Shown: positions 1 to 11,322, counted from the stretch's first letter. The stretch is DNA of 64,000 nucleotides from Thiemannella venezuelensis (GCF_014203605.1 NZ_JACHJJ010000025.1:62001-126000), one strand, 5' to 3'. The notes: a model not told the origin generated them from the sequence alone. Numbers and translations: made by a program.

Positions 1-1243
1 GGTCGGCGTCCTCGGCCGCGGCGGCGACGACCTCGGTCAGGTCCACCTCGGTGAAGGCCCCCGGGTCGAGCAGTTCGCCGCGGGCCAGCGCGCGCAGCAT
101 CGTGATCAGCCGCTGCATCCGGGCGTGCTCGGCGACCAGGTCCGCGAGGGTCTCGGCGCGCCCGGCCGGGTCCAGCTCCGGGTGGCCGAGCAGGTCCAGA
201 TTGGTGCCCATGCTGGTCAGCGGGGTCCGCAGCTCGTGCGCGGCGGTGGCGGCGAAGGCGCGGGCGGTCTCCAGGGCCTCGCCGGTGCGCGCCACCGCCG
301 CGTCCCGCCGGTCGAGCAGTTCGTTGAGCAGGGCGGCCAGCTCGTCGATCTCGGTCACCCCGGAGGCGGTCCCCAGCCGGGTCCCCGTCCGGGACGGCTC
401 GTCGATCCCGCGCGCCTGCCCGTGGAGCGCCGTCAGCGGCCGGACCGCGAAGCGGCCGAGCGCCAGACCGGCCGCGGCCCCCGCACCCGCCGCGATCAGC
501 GTGGTCAGCCCCACTCTCCTGACGAGTGTCCGGAACTGCCCGGCCAGGCGGTCCTCCGGGTCGAACACCCACAGCCGGCCCCGGTCGCCGCGCACGCCGA
601 GATCCACCGCCGCGAACCGCCACCGCCGCCCGCCCTCGGTGAAGGTGGCCGGGCCGACGACTCCGCCCCCTCCGGTGGCCGCCGGTCCGTCCTCCTCGGC
701 GGTGACCCGGCCGGGCGTCCCGGTGGCGGATCCGTCCTCTCCTCTGACGGCCCCGCCGGGCGTCTCGGCGGGCAGCGTCCCGGGCACGTCTCCGACGACG
801 AGCGGCTCGGCCCCGGGCGCCTCCAGGTACATCCCGCCCGGACTCTCGGCTCCCGCGGCCGCCGTCGCCAGCCGGCGGCCGAGGAGCTCCGGCGTGCCGC
901 CGGGGGCGAGGCCGGTCCGCCGGGCGTAGGCGGCGGCCATCGGCGTGAGGGCGCGCAGCCGTACCGTCAGCTGCCGGTCCCGCTCGGCGCGCAGGTCCTG
1001 GGCGGCCAGGCCCAGCACGAGCGCCCCGGCCAGCAGCACCAGCAGCGGGACCAGTACGGCGAGGCAGACGGCGAAGCGGGTGGACAGCCGCACGGCCGGG
1101 CGTCCCGTGAACCGGCTCCCGGCCGTTCCCCGGGCCGCGGCCGGCGGGCCCGTGACCGTCCCCGGAGCGGCGGAGGGGGGACTCCCGCCCGTTCCGGAGA
1201 GGGCGGGGGACGGGTTCCGGGGCTCCCCGGCAGGCGGGTTCAC
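1..1243 (-). CDS. Sensor histidine kinase, C-terminus cut by window edge
   Basis: Membrane sensor kinase of a two-component pair. I read it from a GTG at 1243 that overlaps the response-regulator stop in a GTGA junction, so the two are translationally coupled. A Pro/Ser-rich cytoplasmic stretch of about 55 residues precedes a hydrophobic segment (about residues 60-85, rich in [10 protein letters not shown]), then an extracytoplasmic region, a second hydrophobic stretch and a HAMP-like linker. The H-box reads [10 protein letters not shown], with the phospho-accepting His at codon 336 (236-238). The catalytic ATPase domain lies mostly beyond position 1. The reading frame is open to the edge. 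The stimulus is unknown. Confidence 0.85.
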   Translation of the reverse strand, partial: MNPPAGEPRNPSPALSGTGGSPPSAAPGTVTGPPAAARGTAGSRFTGRPAVRLSTRFAVCLAVLVPLLVLLAGALVLGLAAQDLRAERDRQLTVRLRALTPMAAAYARRTGLAPGGTPELLGRRLATAAAGAESPGGMYLEAPGAEPLVVGDVPGTLPAETPGGAVRGEDGSATGTPGRVTAEEDGPAATGGGGVVGPATFTEGGRRWRFAAVDLGVRGDRGRLWVFDPEDRLAGQFRTLVRRVGLTTLIAAGAGAAAGLALGRFAVRPLTALHGQARGIDEPSRTGTRLGTASGVTEIDELAALLNELLDRRDAAVARTGEALETARAFAATAAHELRTPLTSMGTNLDLLGHPELDPAGRAETLADLVAEHARMQRLITMLRALARGELLDPGAFTEVDLTEVVAAAAEDAD

Positions 1244-1929
1244 CGCCGGGGGTCCCGGAGCACGAATCCGACGCCGCGCACCGTGTGCACCAGGCGGGGC
1301 TCTCCCCCGGCCTCCAGCTTGCGCCGCAGGTAGCCGACGAAGGTGTCCACTGCGTTGCCGGTCACCGCGAAGTCGTACCCCCAGACCCGCTCCAGCAGCA
1401 CCGGCCGGGACAGCACGACCCCGGCGTTGCGCGCCAGCACCTCCAGCAGGTCGAACTCCCGCCGCGTCAGCTCGATCTCCCGGCCGTTCAGGGTGACCCG
1501 GCGGGTGTCCGGGTCGACCGTCAGCGGGCCCGCCCGGACCGGCGCGCCGGGAGCGCCGGAGGCGCCGCCGGCCCTGCGCAGCAGGGCGCGCAGCCGGAGC
1601 ACCAGCTCCTCCAGGTCGAACGGCTTGACGACGTAGTCGTCGGCCCCGGCGGCCAGCCCGGCCACCCGGTCGGCCGTCTCGTCCATGGCCGAGAGCATCA
1701 GCACCGGCACGTCCGAGGCCGAGGCCCGCAGCCGGGCGCACACCTCCGTCCCGGTCATCCCGGGCATCGAGACGTCGAGGACGATCGCGTCGGCCCCTCC
1801 GGCCAGTTCCAGCGCCCGCGTCCCGGAGCCGGCGGCCTCCACGGAGAATCCGGCCAGTCGCAGGCCCCTGCCCAGAGAGCGCAGGATCGCCGGATCGTCG
1901 TCGACGACGAGAATCCGATGCCCTGCCAT
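1240..1929 (-). CDS. OmpR/PhoB-family response regulator
   Basis: DNA-binding partner of the downstream kinase, 229 aa, the usual length for this family. The receiver domain (about residues 5-118) has the acidic pocket VVDDD at 8-12, the phospho-acceptor Asp52 in VLDVSMPGM and the conserved Lys in DDYVVKPF near residue 102. A linker of Gly/Ala/Pro leads to a winged-helix effector domain (about 132-226) with the typical [15 protein letters not shown] and TVRGVGFVL motifs. It overlaps the kinase start by 4 bases. A perfect 19-bp direct repeat about 135 bp upstream is a candidate autoregulatory site. Regulated genes are unknown. Confidence 0.93.
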   Translation of the reverse strand: MAGHRILVVDDDPAILRSLGRGLRLAGFSVEAAGSGTRALELAGGADAIVLDVSMPGMTGTEVCARLRASASDVPVLMLSAMDETADRVAGLAAGADDYVVKPFDLEELVLRLRALLRRAGGASGAPGAPVRAGPLTVDPDTRRVTLNGREIELTRREFDLLEVLARNAGVVLSRPVLLERVWGYDFAVTGNAVDTFVGYLRRKLEAGGEPRLVHTVRGVGFVLRDPRR

Positions 1930-2065
1930 CGAGTGCTCCTGCGGGGACGACGCGGCCCGGCGGATCCGGGGACGCCCGACACCCTATGGCAGCGGTGGCG
2001 CTCCCGTCGCGGCCGGGAGTCCGCCTCCGCCGTCCCCGCCCGTGGCGAGCGCGGACGCCGCTGGA

Positions 2066-2103
2066 TTCTCTTAAGGTGCGGAGGTTCTCTTAAGGTGCGG
2101 AGG
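2066..2103. promoter_or_regulatory. Perfect 19-bp direct repeat, candidate operator
   Basis: Two exact head-to-tail copies of a 19-mer (2066-2084 and 2085-2103), core TTAAGGTGCGGAGG, lie between the divergent response-regulator and GGT-like genes. OmpR/PhoB-type regulators bind tandem direct repeats, so this could be an autoregulatory site. The assignment is inference from position and form. Confidence 0.45.
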
Positions 2104-2160
2104 GGGGTTCCCTGACCGGCCCCGCACCGGAGGCGGGGCCCCGGCCGGGTGGCGGGGCCG

Positions 2161-2166
2161 TACGCT
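2161..2166 (+). promoter_or_regulatory. Putative -10 element of a leaderless mRNA
   Basis: TACGCT fits the actinobacterial -10 consensus TANNNT and ends 6 nt before ATG 2173, the spacing seen for leaderless transcripts. No convincing -35 is visible. It supports ATG 2173 over the upstream in-frame GTG 2149. Confidence 0.4.
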
Positions 2167-2172
2167 CTGGAC

Positions 2173-3711
2173 ATGCACAACACCCGCTACGCGCGCTCCG
2201 GCATGGTCTGCACCGTCGATCACCTGGCCTCGCGGGCCGGGGTCACCATGCTGGAGCGGGGCGGGTCGGCGGCCGACGCGGCCGTCGCGGCCAACGCCGT
2301 GCTGGCGGTGACGGCGCCCCACATGTGCGGGCTGGGCGGGGACCTGTTCGCCCTGGTGCACGACGGGTCCGGGGCCCCGGCCGCGCTCAACGCCTCCGGG
2401 CGGGCGGGGTCGGGGGCCGATCCCGAGCGGCTGCGGGCCGAGGGGCGCACGCACATGCCGTTCCACCACGACATCCGCTCGGTCCCGGTGCCCGGCTGCG
2501 CGGACGGGTGGCTGGCGCTGCACGGCCGGTACGGCAGGCTGCCGCTGTCCGAGGTGCTCGCCCCGGCGATCGGCCACGCCGCGGGAGGCTTCCCGGTCTC
2601 CCCGCTCCTGGCCCCCGGCCTGGCGAGGGTCGGCCCCCTGTGCGAGGACTTCGCCCCGGCGCGGGCCGCCGGCGACCTGGTCCGGCGGCCGGGGGTGGCC
2701 CGGGCGCTGACGGCGCTGGCCGGCGGACGGGACGGCTTCTACCTCGGCGAGTTCGGGGAGGGGCTGCTCGCGGCCGGCGGCGGCGAGTACACCGAGGACG
2801 ACCTGGCCGGGCAGAGCGCGCAGTGGGTGGACCCGCTGCGGGTGCGGGTCTTCGGGCACGACGTGTGGACGGCGCCGCCCAACTCCCAGGGTTACCTGCT
2901 GCTGCTCGGGCTGGCGGTCGCGGAGGGGCTCGACCTGCCCGCCGACCCGGCCGACCCGCTCTGGGCGCACCTGCTGGCCGAGTCCGCGCGGGTCGCCGGG
3001 CACGACCGGCCCGACCTGCTGTTCGAGGGTGCGTCCGTCACCGCCGCCCTGGACTCGGCCGCCGCGCGCCGTGCCCTGATCGACCCGGCCCGGCGGCTCG
3101 CCGTCCGCGACCTGGCCGCTCCGGGCGACACCACCTACCTGTGCGCGGTGGACGGCGACGGCATGGGCGTCTCCCTGATCCAGTCCAACGCCGCCGGGTT
3201 CGGCAGCCTGATCTTCGAGCCGCGTACCGGCATCAACCTGCACAACCGGGGCATCGGCTTCTCCCTCACCGCCGGGCACCCCGCCGAGTACGGTCCCGGC
3301 CGCCGCCCTCCGCACACCCTGGTGCCGGCGCTGGTCACCCGGGCCGACGGCACGCTCCGCTCGGTCGCGGGCACCATGGGCGGCGACGCGCAGCCGCAGA
3401 TCCTGCTCCAGGTCCTCACCCGGCTGCTCGCCTGCGGGCAGAGCCCCGGCGAGGCGATCGGGGCCCCGCGCTGGCGGCTGGGCTCCGGCGGCACCGGCTT
3501 CGACACCTGGCAGGTCCCCGACGAGGCCGTGGTCGAGGTCGAGGAGGGCGGCCCGTGGGGCGAGGGCCTCGCGCGGCGCGGCCACCCGGTCGGCGCGCTG
3601 CCGTACGGCTCCGCCTTCGGCCACGCCCACCTGATCGACCTGCTCCCCTCGGGGGTGCTGGCCGGGGCCGCCGACCCGCGCTCGCTCATCGGGGCCGCCG
3701 CCGGGCTGTGA
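2173..3711 (+). CDS. Gamma-glutamyltranspeptidase family protein
   Basis: Ntn-hydrolase of the GGT family (512 aa from ATG 2173; an in-frame GTG at 2149 would add 8 residues). The N-terminal half has the family hallmarks: a mature-like start ending in ML.RGGSAADAAVA, then MCGLGGD. The predicted self-cleavage and nucleophile Thr is about residue 320 in GDTTYLCAVD, matching the TTHxS-type motif. IQSNAAGFGS and GTMGGDAQPQ in the small subunit are also typical. No signal peptide is evident, so this is probably a cytoplasmic acyltransferase or acylase-like GGT homologue; the true substrate (glutathione, another gamma-glutamyl compound or an acylated molecule) cannot be told. It stands alone, divergent from the two-component genes. 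Confidence 0.85.
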   Translation: MHNTRYARSGMVCTVDHLASRAGVTMLERGGSAADAAVAANAVLAVTAPHMCGLGGDLFALVHDGSGAPAALNASGRAGSGADPERLRAEGRTHMPFHHDIRSVPVPGCADGWLALHGRYGRLPLSEVLAPAIGHAAGGFPVSPLLAPGLARVGPLCEDFAPARAAGDLVRRPGVARALTALAGGRDGFYLGEFGEGLLAAGGGEYTEDDLAGQSAQWVDPLRVRVFGHDVWTAPPNSQGYLLLLGLAVAEGLDLPADPADPLWAHLLAESARVAGHDRPDLLFEGASVTAALDSAAARRALIDPARRLAVRDLAAPGDTTYLCAVDGDGMGVSLIQSNAAGFGSLIFEPRTGINLHNRGIGFSLTAGHPAEYGPGRRPPHTLVPALVTRADGTLRSVAGTMGGDAQPQILLQVLTRLLACGQSPGEAIGAPRWRLGSGGTGFDTWQVPDEAVVEVEEGGPWGEGLARRGHPVGALPYGSAFGHAHLIDLLPSGVLAGAADPRSLIGAAAGL

Positions 3712-3882
3712 CCGGAGGGCCGCGCGGTCGACCCGGACCGGAGATCCGCGCGGCCGGCCATGCCCGGAGGGCCGCACGGCCGGCCCGGACCCCGGGCGGG
3801 CCCGTCCCGGCCCTCCGCGCCCGTGGGACGCGTCCGCCCTGACCTGCGGTTTCCCTGTCCTATATCGGGTAGTTCCTCCGGT

Positions 3883-4179
3883 ATGAGCCAACTATTTCCA
3901 GATCGCTACGGAATGAGCGACGAACAGTCGATCGAGGTCGAGCAGGCGACCAGCGACCTCGGCTTCAACCATCGGATCCTCGAGGACGACCCCTGGCACC
4001 GGGACACCCTGGACGAGCGGCTCCGCCGCGAGGCCCCGGAACGCGAGCGGGTCCCGCGCGAGGAGGGCCGGCTGGTCGCACCCGGCTCCGACGAGGTACA
4101 GGATTCCTACATCACCGACGTCGACCGCAACGACCTGTCGGCCGAGGAGCGCGCGATCCGCATCGACCGTGGCAGATAG
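3883..4179 (+). CDS. Small acidic protein, DUF5709-like
   Basis: A 98-residue charged protein without membrane or signal segments. The segment DTLDERLRREAPERE followed by RLVAPGSDE and a C-terminal LSAEERAIRI resembles the actinobacterial DUF5709 family, whose function is not established. Start is uncertain: ATG 3883 (used here) or ATG 3913, which gives MSDEQSIEVE. Neither has a clear Shine-Dalgarno sequence; an AT-rich TATATC at 3861 may be a -10. It stands alone upstream of a repeat tract and convergent with the HAD gene. Confidence 0.7.
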   Translation: MSQLFPDRYGMSDEQSIEVEQATSDLGFNHRILEDDPWHRDTLDERLRREAPERERVPREEGRLVAPGSDEVQDSYITDVDRNDLSAEERAIRIDRGR

Positions 4180-4288
4180 CCCGCCGCGGTCGTCTCCGGC
4201 GCTCCTGCGGCCAGGCCGCGGGGGCCGGTACCCCGTGCGCCCCGCCGGGCCGGGAGCGGACCGCCGGGACCGCACCCCGCAGCCGCCC

Positions 4289-4397
4289 GGGCCGTACCGC
4301 GGCGGGCGTCAGGGCCGTACGGCGGCGGGCGTCAGGGCCGTACGGCGGCGGGCGTCAGGGCCGTACGGCGGCGGGCGTCAGGGCCGTACGGCGGCGA
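4289..4397. repeat. 23-bp tandem repeat, about 4.7 copies
   Basis: Head-to-tail copies at 4289-4311 (two base differences), 4312-4334, 4335-4357 and 4358-4380, then a partial copy at 4381-4397; unit GGGCCGTACGGCGGCGGGCG+TCA. The last full copy contains the stop codon of the HAD gene, and the partial copy encodes its last residues AAVRP. The array therefore repeats the gene terminus, as slipped-strand expansion of a gene end would do. There are no spacers, so it is not CRISPR. Confidence 0.9.
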
Positions 4398-5025
4398 CCA
4401 GGCCGGGGAAGCCGTCGACGACGTGGTCGGCCTGGGCCGCCTCCGGCCGGGCCGCGTGCAGGTGCCCCCAGGGTCCCCGGCGGATCAGCGCCGTGCGCAT
4501 GCCCGCTGCACGGGCCGGGAAGACGTCGTTGTCGAGGCGGTCGCCCACGTAGAGGATCTCGCCGGGCTCGCGGCCCGAGACCGCGACGACCTTGGCGAAG
4601 AAGGCGGGGTCGGGCTTGCTGATCCCCCAGCCGTCGGAGGTGTAGATGCCGTCCACCGGCAGGTCCATCGCGGCCAGCGCGTCGTGGGCCTGAGGCGGCT
4701 GGTTCCCGGCGATGATCAGTTCGTAGCCGAGCCCGCGGAGCGCGGTCAGGCCCGGCCGGACGTCCGGGTAGAGGTCGTCGGCGTCGAAGTTCACCCGGAG
4801 CCCGTCGGGATCGTCGCGCTTCCACGCCTCCTGCTCGGCCTCGACGTCGATCCCCGGCCTGACGATCTGGAAGGCGTCGCGGTGGGACCGGTCGAGCGCG
4901 GCCATGCCGCCCAGCACGCCGAGCATCGTGGCCCGGGTGACGCCGAGCCGGTCCGCCCAGCGGGACCAGATCCGCGTCTCGTCGATCAGGGTCTCCCCCA
5001 CGTCGAACACCAGCGCCCGGATCAC
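4378..5025 (-). CDS. HAD-superfamily hydrolase
   Basis: A 215-residue haloacid-dehalogenase-type phosphatase candidate. Motif I is VFDVGETLID with nucleophile Asp8; the second Asp of the common DxD is Gly10, a known HAD variation. Motif II Thr/Ser lies near IIAGNQPP, motif III Lys near SKPDPAFF, and motif IV is LYVGDRLDND. The cap between about residues 16 and 95 is mostly helical. ATG 5025 begins MIRALVFD. It follows the MerR gene on the same strand with a 33-bp gap and may be co-transcribed. Substrate unknown. The 3' end lies inside a 23-bp tandem repeat. Confidence 0.88.
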   Translation of the reverse strand: MIRALVFDVGETLIDETRIWSRWADRLGVTRATMLGVLGGMAALDRSHRDAFQIVRPGIDVEAEQEAWKRDDPDGLRVNFDADDLYPDVRPGLTALRGLGYELIIAGNQPPQAHDALAAMDLPVDGIYTSDGWGISKPDPAFFAKVVAVSGREPGEILYVGDRLDNDVFPARAAGMRTALIRRGPWGHLHAARPEAAQADHVVDGFPGLVAAVRP

Positions 5026-5058
5026 GGCATCCTCCCCCTTCGATGAGCCTTCCGAATC

Positions 5059-5868
5059 CTAGTTGCCCGGTAGTGCGCTTCCGTCCCCGCCCGCTGCGGA
5101 GCCCAGCGCCGTCACGTGGCCGTGGAGGAGGCCGGAGCCTTCGAGCATGGCGGCCGACCGCTCGGTCAGCTCCGCCTGGCGCTGCGCGATGGCCGCGCGC
5201 AGCGCGTCGCTGCCGCCGGTACGGCGCAGGCCGTCGAGGATGGGCCCGATCCGGGCCAGGGGGTAGCGGCCCTGGCGGAGCATGTGGACCATCCGCGCGT
5301 CCCGGACGTCCGCCGGGTCGAACAGGCGGTATCCCGTACCCTCCTCGCGCCGGGGGGTCAGCAGCCCGGTGGACTCCCACAGCCGCAGGGCGGAGGTGCG
5401 TACGCCCAGGTAGGCGGCCACCTCCCCGATGCGCATGCCCGACCGCGGCACCCCCGCGGCCTCCGGGGCCCGCGCCGCGACCGCCTCCAGCGCCTCGCCC
5501 GCCGCCCGCAGGGAGAGCCGCTGCTCGTGCAGCGCGGCGTGACCGGCGTCCACGAGCATGAGCGCCCGGGGCAGGTCTCCCGCGTGGACGGCCTGCATGA
5601 TCGATCGAGCGGCGTGCAGGCCGTACCCCCGTTCGAGCGCCAGGTACGCGAGCAGGGCCCGGCGGTGCCGGCCGTCGAACCTGCGGTAACCGGAGGGGGT
5701 ACGGGGGACCGCGGGCAGGACGCCCATGTCGGCGTAGTTGCGGATCTGCTGGGGCGAGACGCCCGCCAGCCGGGCCAGGTCGACGGGGCGCGACCCGGCC
5801 GCTCCGCGGTCTCCGGCTCCGCCCGCCATCGGCCGGCATTCGCCTCCTGGTTTAAGGTTGCCGTCCAT
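5059..5868 (-). CDS. Double-HTH MerR regulator (TioE-like)
   Basis: Transcription factor with two MerR-type winged helices: about residues 27-92 (LARLAGVSPQQIRNYADMG) and 143-210 (IGEVAAYLGVRTSALRLWES), joined by a helical segment. This tandem layout resembles TioE-type regulators, which sit divergently beside UvrA-like resistance genes, as here. Start choice: ATG 5868 (MDGNLK) or ATG 5829 (MAGGAG); an AGGAGG lies 13 nt before the latter, longer than usual spacing. It probably controls the divergent UvrA-like gene and itself through the 68-bp intergenic region, which holds a 20-bp dyad. Ligand unknown, plausibly a DNA-binding drug. Confidence 0.85.
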   Translation of the reverse strand: MDGNLKPGGECRPMAGGAGDRGAAGSRPVDLARLAGVSPQQIRNYADMGVLPAVPRTPSGYRRFDGRHRRALLAYLALERGYGLHAARSIMQAVHAGDLPRALMLVDAGHAALHEQRLSLRAAGEALEAVAARAPEAAGVPRSGMRIGEVAAYLGVRTSALRLWESTGLLTPRREEGTGYRLFDPADVRDARMVHMLRQGRYPLARIGPILDGLRRTGGSDALRAAIAQRQAELTERSAAMLEGSGLLHGHVTALGSAAGGDGSALPGN

Positions 5869-5914
5869 ATACGCAGCATTATTCGCCGTTCGATCAGAAA
5901 AGTCTTCATAGGGA

Positions 5915-5934
5915 CTTCAATGAGAGACTTGAAG
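5915..5934. promoter_or_regulatory. Dyad CTTCAA-N8-TTGAAG, candidate MerR operator
   Basis: A perfect 6-bp inverted repeat with an 8-bp spacer lies in the divergent intergenic region, ending 2 bases before ATG 5937. MerR proteins bind dyads of about this length. Its place next to the start codon is unusual for an activator and could mean repression of a near-leaderless transcript. Confidence 0.5.
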
Positions 5935-5936
5935 GC

Positions 5937-8357
<2,421 letters not shown>

Positions 8358-8376
8358 GACCGGCCCCGGCACGGCC

Positions 8377-8424
8377 GGGTCACCCGCCGCCCGCCCCGCC
8401 GGCTGGGCGGGCGGCGGGTGACCC
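8377..8424. terminator. Bidirectional hairpin terminator
   Basis: A perfect 19-bp stem (8377-8395 with 8406-8424) and a 10-nt loop lie exactly between two convergent genes. There is no U-tract, as is common in high-GC actinomycetes. Confidence 0.8.
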
Positions 8425-8442
8425 GCAGGGGCGGGGTGCCGT

Positions 8443-11223
8443 TCAGCCGAAGACGAGGGCGGCCCCCGTCCGCACAGGCGAGGCACTGAGGGCGGCCAGT
8501 TCGGCGAGTCCCTCGGCGGTCCGGCCGGGAAGCAGCAGCAGCGTCTGGGCGCGTTCGAAGCGGGCGCCGATGCGCTCCCAGCCCTCGACCGAGGCGGTCA
8601 CCTGCCGCGGGTCCTCGTGCAGTCTGCCGCGGGCGCGGGCGAGGCAGGCCAGCGCCCAGTCGTTCTCGCCGGCGTCGGCCTCCACGGCGGCCAGGTGGTC
8701 GTCGGCGGCGGGCAGAGCGGCGATGACGGCCAGTTCGGCGGCGAGCGCACGGGTGTAGACGAGGTGGGACACCCCGCCGGAGTCGGCGAAGATCCGGTCG
8801 ACGAGCCGTGGCGCGGCGGCCGTGTCGTGATGGTGGACGGCGAGCCGCAGGTCGATGAAGGCGGTCAGGGACGACTCACCCAGCCAGTGGGCGTTGTGCG
8901 GCCCGACGGCCTCGCAGGTGCGGCGGTGCCACCGCCGCTGCTCCTCGCGATCGCCGCGCAGCCCGTGCAGGAGCATGCTCATCGCGAACGCCGGCCACGT
9001 CCGGCCCGCTGCCGGCCGGCCGCTCTGCCGCCACCAGTTCCACAGCGCCTCGGCGTGGTGCTGGGCCTGGTCGAAGCCGCCGGTCAGCACCAGAACCGGG
9101 ATGAGCTGGTTGGCGGTGATGAAGGGCGCCTCGCCGATGAGCGCGCTGCCGGCGGCGCGTCTGGCGGTGGTCAGGGCCGCGGGCAGGTCGCCGACGGCGA
9201 TGGCCAGGGTGCTCGCGGCCAGGAAGGCGTCCTCGATCTCCGCTGTCGCGCGCGGGTCGTGGTGGTCCATGCTCTCCAGCAGCGCCAGGCGCTGGAGGGA
9301 GTGCCGGTGTGCTTCACGCAGCCGTCCGGCGTTCTTGGCCGCCGTGCACACGGCGTCGAGGGCGGCGCCGACCAGTACGGGGTCCGCGGTCCGGTGGGCG
9401 GCCTCCAGCGCGGCCCGGGCGCGTGCGGGGTCGGGTCCGGGCTGGTCGCCGGTGGGGACCCACGCCGCCGCGGCCGCCAGATGCGCGGCGACGCGGGGGA
9501 CGGCGGGGTCGCCGGCCGCGGTGGCGTCGGCCAGCAGCCGGGCCAGCCGGGCCGGTGGGATCGGCTCGGGCAGCCCGGCCGGGTAACGGCAGGCGGTCTC
9601 CACCGCCCGGGCCAGGCAGACCGCCCGGCCGTCGCCGTCGCCGGCGAGCCGGTAGCGCTCCGCCGCGGCCAGCAGCAGTTCGAAGGCCTCCCCCGTGGAG
9701 GCGGTGACGACGTGGCTGGTATCGGCGGCGCCGCACAGGTCCAGGGCGGCCTGGCCAGGGGTGGGGGCGAGTGCCGCGGCCAGGCGGAACAGCTCCAGGG
9801 CCCGCCCGGGGAAGTGCCGGGCGTAGGTCAGGCGCGCGAGTGAGCGGGCGAGCCGGTGGGCGTTCTCATCCGCCCGGTCCGCGCCGTCCAGGGCTGCTTG
9901 GAGATCGCCGCTGACGTCGTCGAGGTCGTCGCGCCACCGGTCGCCGTCCAGGGAGGCCTCCAGGGAGGCGGCGGCGGAGGCCGCCCAGTGCAGGTGCCGC
10001 CTCCGCGTGCCGGGCCGTTCGCCACTGATGTCGAGCTGCTCGGCGGCGAAGGCGCGGATGGTCTCCAGCAGGTGCCACCGGCCCGCTGCGGGGCGCCGGG
10101 AGACCAGGCTTTTGTCGACGAGCCGGCCGAGGACGTCGGCGACCGCCGCGTGGTCGCCGGCGGCGGTCACCTCCACCGCGGCGTCCAGGGTGAAGCCCCC
10201 GGTGAAGACGGCCAGCCGGCGCAGCAGCGCGCGTTCCTCCTCGTCCAGCAGCTCGTGGCTCCAGTCGATCACCGCGCGCAGCGAGCGGTGCCGTACCGCC
10301 GCCCCGCGGCCGCCGGCCAGCAGCCGCAGGTAGTCGCCCAGCCCGGTGAGCAGACCGGTGGCGCCGAGGGAGGCGCTGCGGGCCGCGGCCAGTTCGATCG
10401 CCAGCGGCAGCCCGTCCAGCCGGCCGCACAGGTCGGTGATGACCGCCGGGTCGGCCGCGTGGTGCGGGTCGGCGGCCAGGGCGCGCTCGCGGAACAGCTG
10501 TTCGGCGTCGGAGGCCAGCGGCAGCGGTCCGATCGGGACGGTCTGCTCGTCGGACAGGCCGAGCCGTTCCCGGCTGGTGGCCAGGACCACCAGGTCCGGG
10601 CAGGCCGCCAGGATCTGCTCGACCCACGTGGTGACCGCCTCCAGGAGGTGCTCGCAGTTGTCCAGCACCACCAGGCAGCGGCCCCGGCCCAGCCGCTCGG
10701 CGACCGTCTCCCGCAGCGGCTGCGGCGGGCGCTCGGCCACCTCCAGCGCCGATGCCACCGCCTGGAGCAGGGACTCCCCTTCCACCGGCACCAGGTCCAC
10801 GAACGCCCCGCCGGAGGGGAACAGCGACGCGGCCGCTCCGGCGACGACCGCCGCCAGCCGGGTCTTGCCGGCCCCGCCGGAGCCCGTCATCGTCACCAGC
10901 CGGCCCTGCTCCAGCGCGGCCAGCACCAGGTCGCGCTCCGCGGAGCGCCCGACGAACGAGGTGCGGGCCGCGGGCAGGCCCAGTATCCGGCCGGGGGCCG
11001 GAGGGCCCTGCGATGCCGTCCCGGCCAGGTCGGCGAGCGCCCTGCGGCCGCCGACGCCGTACTTGCGCAGCAGCGACGACACGTGGCCTTCGACGGTGCG
11101 CACCGACATGTGCAGGCGGCCGGCGATCTGGGCGTTGGACAGGTGCGCGCCCAGCAGGGCCAGGACCTCGGCCTCGCGCGCGGACACCACGACAGGCTGC
11201 GTCTGCTCCACGGCACTCATCAT
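8443..11223 (-). CDS. LuxR-HTH / NB-ARC / TPR-like STAND regulator
   Basis: A 926-residue signal-integrating ATPase regulator. A LuxR/NarL helix-turn-helix is at the N-terminus (about residues 13-66, SAREAEVLALLGAH to VRTVEGHVSSLLRKYG), which is the reverse of the common C-terminal HTH in LAL regulators. A nucleotide-binding domain follows with Walker A TGSGGAGKTRL (about 115-125), Walker B CLVVLDNCEHLL and GLPLAIELAAARS, then about 500 residues of helical repeats. Start is ATG 11223 or the adjacent ATG 11220. It faces the DUF1579-like gene across an array of GTGGnnnCCAC palindromes that may be its target or another regulator's. The AfsR/LAL relationship is by motif order; the ligand is unknown. 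Confidence 0.88.
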   Translation of the reverse strand: MMSAVEQTQPVVVSAREAEVLALLGAHLSNAQIAGRLHMSVRTVEGHVSSLLRKYGVGGRRALADLAGTASQGPPAPGRILGLPAARTSFVGRSAERDLVLAALEQGRLVTMTGSGGAGKTRLAAVVAGAAASLFPSGGAFVDLVPVEGESLLQAVASALEVAERPPQPLRETVAERLGRGRCLVVLDNCEHLLEAVTTWVEQILAACPDLVVLATSRERLGLSDEQTVPIGPLPLASDAEQLFRERALAADPHHAADPAVITDLCGRLDGLPLAIELAAARSASLGATGLLTGLGDYLRLLAGGRGAAVRHRSLRAVIDWSHELLDEEERALLRRLAVFTGGFTLDAAVEVTAAGDHAAVADVLGRLVDKSLVSRRPAAGRWHLLETIRAFAAEQLDISGERPGTRRRHLHWAASAAASLEASLDGDRWRDDLDDVSGDLQAALDGADRADENAHRLARSLARLTYARHFPGRALELFRLAAALAPTPGQAALDLCGAADTSHVVTASTGEAFELLLAAAERYRLAGDGDGRAVCLARAVETACRYPAGLPEPIPPARLARLLADATAAGDPAVPRVAAHLAAAAAWVPTGDQPGPDPARARAALEAAHRTADPVLVGAALDAVCTAAKNAGRLREAHRHSLQRLALLESMDHHDPRATAEIEDAFLAASTLAIAVGDLPAALTTARRAAGSALIGEAPFITANQLIPVLVLTGGFDQAQHHAEALWNWWRQSGRPAAGRTWPAFAMSMLLHGLRGDREEQRRWHRRTCEAVGPHNAHWLGESSLTAFIDLRLAVHHHDTAAAPRLVDRIFADSGGVSHLVYTRALAAELAVIAALPAADDHLAAVEADAGENDWALACLARARGRLHEDPRQVTASVEGWERIGARFERAQTLLLLPGRTAEGLAELAALSASPVRTGAALVFG

Positions 11224-11278
11224 GAACGACTTATCGGATCCAAGTGATCATTTCCTGTCAACTCGCCCGCCGCACCCC

Positions 11279-11322
11279 GTGGCGACCACGTGGTCTCCAC
11301 GTACCGGGCAGGTGGTCGCCAC
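11279..11322. promoter_or_regulatory. Array of phased GTGGnnnCCAC palindromes
   Basis: Three perfect palindromic 11-mers occur at 11279-11289 (spacer CGA), 11290-11300 (TCT) and 11312-11322 (TCG). Start points differ by 11 and 22 bp, so all lie on one face of the helix; the missing slot 11301-11311 holds a degenerate GTACCGGGCAG. It sits between two divergent genes and is probably a cooperative operator. Confidence 0.65.

Noticed and set aside
4289-4397. CRISPR array
   Set aside because: Repeats are head-to-tail with no spacers, and no cas genes are present.
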